DNA of 11,656 bases. Origin: Bacteriovoracaceae bacterium UBA2428 (GTDB lineage Bacteria > Bdellovibrionota > UBA2428). The number at the start of each line of letters is the position of its first letter. The stretch's first letter is position 1. A program made the position numbers and the translations under genes. This document shows positions 6,833-11,656 of the stretch, piece by piece. The notes under the pieces were generated by a model. That model saw only the letters and a program-made list of their open reading frames with translations, was not told the DNA's origin and searched no databases. Location: contig DDRA01000161.1 of assembly GCA_002343545.1 (NCBI GenBank), positions 12,327 through 23,982 of the forward strand. The letters run 5' to 3'.

Positions 6833-7912
6833 TTAAGTCTTGTCCGAACGGAGAGCCGTCTGGAACACCACCTCAGCAGGATTCTGAATTGCCGACAGGA
6901 CATTTTCAGCGATTTTATCGATTAACTTTTGCCCCCAGAAAGGATCAGTCGTTTCGTAGTAGATCACGCGGATGTGTCGAAGATCAAACGGGACATCTGC
7001 TTCACTGGAACAAACAAGAACAACTGGCTTCCCCGAAGCATGGGCCAATCCTAGTTCGTAGTATACGTTCGGATTTCGGCCAGTGAGCTCAGCAATCAGT
7101 ACCTTCGAGCTTTGGATTCCCGACCAAATCTGATCAATAATCTTTCCAGTCTTGAAGATCTCATCATCGGCCCTTAACGGGCGAAGTCCGGCCTTCTCAA
7201 TGGCCGGAGCATAAATCTTCTCATAATAACTTCCGATTGGGAGAGCGAAGGGCATCATCACGAAGCACGTGTCGCCAGCGACAACTTTAACCTCTTTTTC
7301 CAGTCGCTTCAGAGTCGCTGACTTTTCAGTTGGGCTGCTCAGTTGTTCCGTTGCGTCTATTACTCTTTGTTTGCCGTCATGCTCCTCGAGCAGCTGGGCA
7401 TAGCGTAATGTGGTAAGAAACACATCTTTGAACTCCGAGACTTTTCCTGACGGAATGTTAAATCGATCAGTGATTGCATTTTCGAAGAACTGAGCGTCGG
7501 GTAGGTTTTCGTTCCGATAGTGGTTGTAAACATCGGAGATCTCGGGAGCCCTTAGGACCGCCTCTCGTAAGCCACTAAGCTTGTCGCTCGGGGACTGTGG
7601 TTTAAGAATTTTGCGTGCCAGGTCAGTCAAGGCCAAGCGGCCGGAGGCGGGCTTGGATACAAGGCCGAATTTGGCAGCCGAACTCACCTCAACGCTGTAC
7701 GGACCACGGTTGTACTTTACCCCTATGTATCGAGCAGCCTCCTGCTCAGTGCACTCTTGGCCGGCGTTTTGATCAAGGATGCCCTTTGGTATTCTTAGCG
7801 CCCGCTCTAAGTCATGCCGAGGGTACTTGGGCACTACCACTGCGGATGAGTTTCTTTTGTTTTGCTTTTTTTTGCTCACGCGCGCCATAGGTGAATGTTT
7901 ATCGGCGGGCAT
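6833..7912 (-). CDS. Winged-helix-like protein with TIR/NDT-like C-terminal domain, probable defence effector
   Basis: This 359-residue protein has two parts. After a basic N-terminus (KKKQNKR, 14-20), residues about 30-105 look like a winged-helix region, ending GRLALTDLARKIL. The C-terminal domain (about 213-345) has FVMMPF (217-222), a central RADDEIFKTGKIIDQIW stretch, AELTGRNPNVYYELGLAHA (274-292) and FDLRHIRVIYYE. This pattern marks a family of TIR or nucleoside-deoxyribosyltransferase-like predicted nucleotide-processing domains. Glu286 in YYELG sits where those folds carry the catalytic Glu. Related domains in bacterial defence act on NAD or nucleotides. The gene converges on the R-M operon inside the same island, so it may be an independent or back-up toxic effector. 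The ATG at 7912 is preferred; an in-frame ATG at 7888 is possible, and neither has a strong ribosome-binding site. The biochemical activity is unproven. Confidence 0.7.
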   Translation of the reverse strand: MPADKHSPMARVSKKKQNKRNSSAVVVPKYPRHDLERALRIPKGILDQNAGQECTEQEAARYIGVKYNRGPYSVEVSSAAKFGLVSKPASGRLALTDLARKILKPQSPSDKLSGLREAVLRAPEISDVYNHYRNENLPDAQFFENAITDRFNIPSGKVSEFKDVFLTTLRYAQLLEEHDGKQRVIDATEQLSSPTEKSATLKRLEKEVKVVAGDTCFVMMPFALPIGSYYEKIYAPAIEKAGLRPLRADDEIFKTGKIIDQIWSGIQSSKVLIAELTGRNPNVYYELGLAHASGKPVVLVCSSEADVPFDLRHIRVIYYETTDPFWGQKLIDKIAENVLSAIQNPAEVVFQTALRSDKT

Positions 7913-8013
7913 CGTTAGGATCTTAATAACCGTTGTTTACCCTCCAGAATATACTTGCTGCCAAATTTCCACACACCTCCTCAAGGCCCTTACGATGATG
8001 ATGCGGTGGGTAG

Positions 8014-8054
8014 CGAGTCCCGTCCGTTCTGCCACTTTCACTTACAGATTTATT
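8014..8054. repeat. attR: right direct repeat of the genomic island
   Basis: Bases 8014-8034 (CGAGTCCCGTCCG then TTCTGCCA) repeat the tRNA-Asp 3' end found at 3-23, with two mismatches. A second block, 8042-8054, matches 25-37 with one mismatch. Immediately to its left the resemblance to a tRNA stops: the T-loop is altered (TAGCGAGT) and no D-arm or anticodon arm is visible, so this is a displaced tRNA end and not a gene. Base composition rises sharply just to the right, which agrees with an island boundary. The last codons of the uracil-DNA glycosylase gene fall within the second block. The 129 bp between the TIR-like gene and that stop hold no other recognisable feature. Confidence 0.72.
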
Positions 8055-9445
8055 CCGAGCGGCACTTCTCGTTTGGATTGTTCCCTTTTCTCGAACGCTT
8101 TCCGTAAATCCGCGAGCGTGTCGGCGCGCCAGGCGCGGGCTTGTTCGGGCATCGCGCGCAGGAGCGCGGCCGGGTGATAGGTCGCGATGACCCGCGCGCC
8201 GCGCTCGTCGCGGAGGTCTTGCCGGGAGCGGGCTTCGCCCACGGGAAGCGCGTACCCGAGCACCGAATGGATGGCCGTGCCGCCCAGGCAAACGACGACT
8301 TCGGGCGCCACCATCGCGAGCTCGTCTTCGAGCCACATGCGGCAGGCGCGGACGTGCGTGGCTTCGGGCCGTCGATGCACGCGCATCTTGCCTTGCTCGA
8401 CGAAGCGAAAATGCTTCACGGCGTTCGTAAAGTAGACGTTCTCCGTGGGCGCCGCGATCTCGGCGAGAAGTTCCATGAGAAGTCGCCCGGCGGGGCCGAC
8501 GAAGGGAAGTCCCTCGCGGTCCTCTTGGTCGCCGGGCTGCTCGCCCACGATCGCGACGCGCGCCCGCGCGGGCCCGCGGCTCGGGACGCCCGGGCGTTTG
8601 GATTCGCACAGATCGCAGGCCGTGCAAACGCGCACGCCCGCGCGGAGCTCGTCGAGGGTTTTGGGCCGCGATCGCACGGTCGTGGGTCGGGCCTCTTCGC
8701 GGCTCTTCTCGATCATCTCGCGCGCGCGACGAGACGAGCCCGCGATCATCGATGGTATGAGCTCGGCTTCGGGTAGATTTTTCCAAAAACGCACGGGCAT
8801 CTCGCGTTTCATCATGCGCACTTTGAGTCGCGCGGGATTGAAGGTACTCGCGAAATAGCTCCGCCAGAGATCTTGGAAGGGGTCCTTCGTCGCGCTCGGC
8901 TTCGAAAGCGGTCCCGGAACGCGTCTCGACTCGAAGGGGGTCCACGCCAAGCCTCCGTCGGGCGTCAGGATGGCGGCGTTCATCGAACCGAAACGCTTGC
9001 GGAAGAAGGTTTCGGCCAAATCCAAGATCAGGTGATCCGGCTCGTACCACGCCGCGAAGACTTCGGGGTCGTCGCCGACCCGTTCGAAGCGCACGAAAGC
9101 CGTCATCTTGTGCAGGTCGCGCCGAACCTGCTTGTCGAGGATGCCCAGGCGATGCACGCGGGGATCCGCGACGTCCTCGAGCAGGCGGGGGCGACCGTGG
9201 GTGAGATCCCAGAGCACGGCGTAAAGGAGCGGCCACTGCTCGCCGCTCCGGTGCGGAGCCACGGCTTTCGCGAGCGAGAGAAACTCTTTCGGGCAGCGGA
9301 ACTCCCGGTCCGTGGCCGGCAGGACCGTAGGGTCCGAAAAGAGCTGCAGTTCCGTCGATGTTTCCCAAGCCATGCGGGCGGGCGGCGTTTCTGCCGAGAG
9401 ACCTTCGCGGGCCAGCTTACGCCAGCTTTCGAAATCGAGGCCCAT
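8042..9445 (-). CDS. UdgX-family uracil-DNA glycosylase fused to a DUF4130 domain
   Basis: This 467-residue protein has an N-terminal DUF4130-like region (about 30-250; KEFLSLAKAVAPHR, LLYAVLWDLTHG, MTAFVRF) of unknown biochemistry, fused to a UdgX-like glycosylase (about 265-455). The glycosylase shows GEQPGDQED (301-309), PFVGPAGRLL (314-323), NAVKHFRF (341-348), the KMRVH loop (353-357) and HPAALLR (424-430). Cys274, Cys277, Cys368 and Cys386 fit the 4Fe-4S ligands. UdgX proteins form a covalent bond to uracil in DNA through the loop His, here His357. The loop is usually KRRIH, and the second residue here is Met. The start is the ATG at 9445, which overlaps the upstream gene's TGA by one base; GGGAG (complement of 9453-9457) is a well-placed ribosome-binding site. 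Longer upstream starts would run through the neighbour. It forms a repair operon with that radical SAM gene. Confidence 0.9.
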   Translation of the reverse strand: MGLDFESWRKLAREGLSAETPPARMAWETSTELQLFSDPTVLPATDREFRCPKEFLSLAKAVAPHRSGEQWPLLYAVLWDLTHGRPRLLEDVADPRVHRLGILDKQVRRDLHKMTAFVRFERVGDDPEVFAAWYEPDHLILDLAETFFRKRFGSMNAAILTPDGGLAWTPFESRRVPGPLSKPSATKDPFQDLWRSYFASTFNPARLKVRMMKREMPVRFWKNLPEAELIPSMIAGSSRRAREMIEKSREEARPTTVRSRPKTLDELRAGVRVCTACDLCESKRPGVPSRGPARARVAIVGEQPGDQEDREGLPFVGPAGRLLMELLAEIAAPTENVYFTNAVKHFRFVEQGKMRVHRRPEATHVRACRMWLEDELAMVAPEVVVCLGGTAIHSVLGYALPVGEARSRQDLRDERGARVIATYHPAALLRAMPEQARAWRADTLADLRKAFEKREQSKREVPLGINL

Positions 9446-10716
9446 CAAAGCTCTCCCGAGAGAGCGAGCCGGGGAGCTTCGAAGAGACTGAGTTGGCGTT
9501 CTTTCCGGGACACGAGCGAATCCGTGAGCGCCTTCGTGTCGAGCTGACGGAGCGAAGGATTCCAATCCGCGGTTTGCAGAAAGTAGCGGGCTTTCGAAAG
9601 CGGTACGCGTAGCCGGGCGAGGTCGTCGAGCCGCAGGCGTCTCTGCCGGCGGGCGAGCAGGATGCGCTCGACGTTGCGTACGCCGAGGCCCGGCACGCGG
9701 AGCAGGGCGCGCTTGTCGGCGCGATTCACGTCGAGCGGAAAAGCGCCGCGATGGGCGAGGGCCCACGCGAGCTTGGGATCCATCTCGAGCGGAAGGTTCT
9801 GCGTTTGCGCGTCCGTGACGAACTCCGACGCGCGGAAGCCGTAGAAACGCAGGAGCCAGTCGGCTTGGTAGAGCCGGTGCTCGCGCACGAGCGAAGGCGA
9901 CTCGAGCGGAAGGCTCGGATCCGCGTCGGGAATCGGGCTGAAGGCCGAGTAGTAGACGCGTCTCAGTCGGTAAGTGGCGTAGAGCGCGGAAGACTTGTCG
10001 AGGATGCTCCGGTCCGAGCTCGGCGTGGCGCCCACGATGAGTTGGGTCGTCTGGCCCGCCGGAAGGTAAAGCCGTTTGGTCTGCGATCTCGCGACGAGGG
10101 CCCTCGATTCGGGTTGACGCTCGACGAGCGCCGTCTTGACGGTCTGCATCGTGGCTTCGATCTGCGCGTGCGTCTTGCCGGGGGCCAAACGGCCGAGGTC
10201 CCGTGCCTCGGGGACTTCGATGTTGGCGCTGACGCGGTCCGCGTAAAGCCCCGCTCTCTCGACGAGCTCCTTGGAGGCGCCCGCGACGGCCTTAAGGTGG
10301 ATGTACCCGCAAAAGCGATGCTCCTCGCGAAGCAAGCGCGCGGCCTCGATGAGCTCTTCCATCGTGGCGTCGGGGCTCGAAAGCACGCCCGAGCTCAGGA
10401 AGAGCCCTTCGATGTAGTTACGCTTGTAGAAGTCCATCGTGAGGCGCGCCACCTCGGAAGGCGTGAAGCGCGCCCGCTTCACGCCGCTCGAGAGGCGATT
10501 CACGCAGTAGCTGCAATCGTAGATACAGTAGTTCGTCAGGAGGATCTTGAGCAGCGAGATACAGCGTCCGTCGGGCGTATAGCTGTGGCAGATGCCGGGC
10601 CCCTCGGCGTTTCCGAGCCCGCCTTGTTCCCGCTTCCGCTTGGATCCGCTGCTCGAGCAGGAGGCATCATACTTGGCGGCGTCGGCCAGGATTTCAAGCT
10701 TCGTGCGAATGTCCAT
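9445..10716 (-). CDS. Putative DNA modification/repair radical SAM protein
   Basis: This 423-residue protein belongs to the radical SAM family that is genetically linked to UDG (TIGR03916-like). The cluster motif CIYDCSYC gives CX3CX2C at Cys64, Cys68 and Cys71. Extra cysteines at 20, 43 and 52 (in SCSSS, GICHS, RCIS) might bind a second metal site. The barrel continues with LFLSSGVL (106-113), YIHLKAVAGAS (138-148) and SANIEVP (163-169). A helix-hairpin-helix DNA-binding region lies at about 328-380 (VNRADKRALLRVPGLG). The C-terminus holds QLSLF (408-412), matching the consensus beta-clamp binding pentapeptide. The reaction is unknown; family context points to processing of damaged or modified DNA. 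The ATG at 10716 fits the family N-terminus, has no Shine-Dalgarno sequence, and lies inside a perfect palindrome. The downstream glycosylase is translationally coupled. Confidence 0.92.
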   Translation of the reverse strand: MDIRTKLEILADAAKYDASCSSSGSKRKREQGGLGNAEGPGICHSYTPDGRCISLLKILLTNYCIYDCSYCVNRLSSGVKRARFTPSEVARLTMDFYKRNYIEGLFLSSGVLSSPDATMEELIEAARLLREEHRFCGYIHLKAVAGASKELVERAGLYADRVSANIEVPEARDLGRLAPGKTHAQIEATMQTVKTALVERQPESRALVARSQTKRLYLPAGQTTQLIVGATPSSDRSILDKSSALYATYRLRRVYYSAFSPIPDADPSLPLESPSLVREHRLYQADWLLRFYGFRASEFVTDAQTQNLPLEMDPKLAWALAHRGAFPLDVNRADKRALLRVPGLGVRNVERILLARRQRRLRLDDLARLRVPLSKARYFLQTADWNPSLRQLDTKALTDSLVSRKERQLSLFEAPRLALSGEL

Positions 10717-10728
10717 ACTTTTGTATGG
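10713..10728. promoter_or_regulatory. Perfect palindrome over the radical SAM gene's start codon
   Basis: CCATAC-TTTT-GTATGG is an exact inverted repeat with 6-bp arms, and the ATG (10716-10714) lies within one arm. The position suits an operator for the rSAM/UDG operon, perhaps damage-responsive. It does not match the LexA boxes I know from E. coli or Bacillus, so the regulator is unknown. A small RNA hairpin that hides the start codon is an alternative. The remaining gap up to selO (10729-10907) shows no further feature. Confidence 0.45.
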
Positions 10729-10907
10729 TATCGAGCGATGCGCCGGCGTTCAAGCGAGCTTCAAGGTCTTTGAAAAGGGCTCCGAGCGCCATCTCGTCGG
10801 GAGACGTACGCTTTATCCAAGATGCCATGCACGCCCCTTCCCCTTAGGCCCATCGTATCGAGTTTCTGCGGAGGATCCCGGGAAAACGGAGTAGGTTGGC
10901 GGGAGCC

Positions 10908-11656
10908 ATGAAAGCTCGCTTCGAGAATACCTACCGACGTTTGCCCGAATCCTTCTATTCGAAGGCGCTGCCTCGCAAGGTGAGTCGTCCGCGGCTCGTC
11001 CATTGGAACCAGGCGCTGGCGGATTTCCTGGGGATCGAAACTTCGGACGACGCGGAACGGGCCGAGATCTTTGCGGGGAACCGCTTGCCCGAGGGCGCCG
11101 ATCCGATCGCGCAGGCCTACGCGGGTCATCAGTTCGCGCATTTCGTTCCCCGTCTTGGCGACGGGCGTGCCATTTTGCTCGGCGAGCTCAGGGCGGGAGA
11201 CGGCAAGCTCTACGACCTTCAACTCAAGGGGCCCGGGCCCACGCCCTACTCGCGCGCGGGCGACGGGCTCGCCGCGATCGGCCCCGTCCTGCGGGAATAC
11301 CTCGTGAGCGAGTTCATGCATCGGGTCGGCGTTCCCACGACGCGGGCGCTCGCCGTTTGCACGACGGGCGAACCCGTTTACCGCGACGAAGTTCTGCCCG
11401 GGGCCGTGCTGACCCGCGTGGCCGCGAGCCACGTCCGGGTGGGGACCTTTCAGTATTTCTACGCCCAAGAAGACCGCGAGGGGCTCGAGCGTTTGCTCGC
11501 GTTCAGCGCCGAACGCCATTACCCGCGCTTGGCGCGCGACGCGGATCTCCCGCTGCAGTTTCTGGCGGCGGCGCTGCGGACGCAGGCCGACCTCGTGGCG
11601 CGCTGGATGGCGTTCGGGTTCATCCACGGCGTGATGAACACCGACAACATGACGAT
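10908..11656 (+). CDS. selO: SelO protein adenylyltransferase (AMPylase), N-terminal part, cut by window end
   Basis: The first 249 residues of SelO (formerly YdiU/UPF0061) are present; E. coli SelO has 478, so about half lies beyond the window. SelO has a kinase-like fold that transfers AMP to Ser, Thr or Tyr of target proteins and is linked to redox stress. Visible family hallmarks are [13 protein letters not shown] at the start, [20 protein letters not shown] (69-88), the ATP-binding-type Lys107 in [13 protein letters not shown], Glu130 in REYLVSEF, and HGVMNTDNM (240-248) with the catalytic-loop Asn/Asp. GGGAG (10901-10905) precedes the ATG by 2 bases, which is short. The gene diverges from the rSAM/UDG operon and no functional link is suggested. 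Its GC-rich coding matches the flank rather than the island. Confidence 0.95.
   Translation, partial: MKARFENTYRRLPESFYSKALPRKVSRPRLVHWNQALADFLGIETSDDAERAEIFAGNRLPEGADPIAQAYAGHQFAHFVPRLGDGRAILLGELRAGDGKLYDLQLKGPGPTPYSRAGDGLAAIGPVLREYLVSEFMHRVGVPTTRALAVCTTGEPVYRDEVLPGAVLTRVAASHVRVGTFQYFYAQEDREGLERLLAFSAERHYPRLARDADLPLQFLAAALRTQADLVARWMAFGFIHGVMNTDNMT

Noticed and set aside
7913..8013. Possible integrase fragment between the TIR-like gene and attR
   Set aside because: All frames were scanned by eye for the tyrosine-recombinase R-H-R-Y pattern or a serine-recombinase core; none was seen in this short stretch.
7945..8034. A second complete tRNA gene ending at 8034
   Set aside because: Only the last 21 bases match; no 5' acceptor strand (AGAACGG), D-arm or anticodon arm is present and the T-loop is altered, so it is an att copy.
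8141..8776. Plus-strand open frames opposite the glycosylase and radical SAM genes (also 8873-9547 and 9751-10773)
   Set aside because: These are antisense shadows produced by high third-position GC; the opposite strand carries recognised proteins throughout.
7923..9368. Long minus-strand open frame of 481 codons covering most of the glycosylase gene
   Set aside because: It is out of frame with the clearly homologous UdgX fusion, its Arg/Pro/Ala-rich composition is typical of a GC-rich shadow frame, and no family motif is visible.
9358..9766. Longer start for the glycosylase (frame open up to 9766)
   Set aside because: The extension overlaps the radical SAM gene by over 300 bases, is Arg/Pro-rich shadow sequence, and the ATG at 9445 has a good ribosome-binding site and a coupled TGATG junction.
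8042..10716. The radical SAM and UdgX genes as part of the island's defence system
   Set aside because: They lie outside attR, share the GC-rich composition of the chromosome, and form a known repair pair; their proximity to the R-M operon is explained by the integration site.
10761..11627. Minus-strand open frame of 288 codons opposite selO
   Set aside because: SelO motifs are continuous on the plus strand, and the antisense product shows no recognisable domain.

Overview
The window joins two unlike pieces of DNA. From 1 to about 8040 the base composition is intermediate and the genes are accessory. From about 8042 to the end it is clearly GC-rich, with G or C in most third codon positions, and carries housekeeping-type genes. 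The flank (UdgX-type uracil-DNA glycosylase fusion, its radical SAM partner, SelO) suggests a high-GC Gram-negative bacterium, proteobacterial or a neighbouring phylum such as Myxococcota or Bdellovibrionota. I cannot place it more closely.

Boundaries. The first 23 bases are the 3' end of a tRNA gene, almost identical to the end of bacterial tRNA-Asp. A 21-base stretch of that end (19 of 21 identical) recurs at 8014-8034, followed on both sides by a second short match (25-37 and 8042-8054). This is the signature of a genomic island inserted at the 3' end of tRNA-Asp, about 8.0 kb long, with attL at the left and attR at the right. No integrase is visible between the two ends.

Island, left to right. 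(1) A decayed IS3-family remnant (about 62-492) with a broken transposase C-terminus. (2) A small minus-strand HTH regulator (490-729), whose stop codon coincides with the IS end. (3) A 56-bp divergent promoter region with a good sigma70-like promoter and overlapping palindromes, probably the regulator's operator. (4) A tightly packed plus-strand operon of four genes: DNA cytosine-5 methyltransferase (786-1976), MORC/MutL-like GHKL ATPase (1976-3526), Z1-type superfamily II helicase-like ATPase (3527-5737) and a DUF4420-type PD-(D/E)XK nuclease-like protein (5741-6733). Junctions are a 1-nt overlap, 0 nt and 3 nt. (5) A convergent minus-strand gene (6833-7912) with an N-terminal winged-helix-like region and a C-terminal TIR/nucleoside-deoxyribosyltransferase-like domain, a plausible defence effector.

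The four-gene operon matches the gene set predicted computationally by Iyer, Abhiman and Aravind (2008) as restriction-modification systems with MORC-type ATPases. The likely logic is that the methyltransferase marks self DNA, the GHKL ATPase and the Z1 motor sense or translocate on unmodified DNA, and the DUF4420 protein cuts. The HTH protein would time expression. This is inference from the families.

Flank. A minus-strand pair, radical SAM protein (10716-9445) then UdgX fusion (9445-8042), overlaps by one base and forms the known rSAM/UDG DNA-repair pair. The radical SAM start codon lies inside a perfect 16-bp palindrome. A 191-bp divergent gap with no gene that I can see follows, then the N-terminal half of selO (10908 to the window end). 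No CRISPR array or rRNA was seen.
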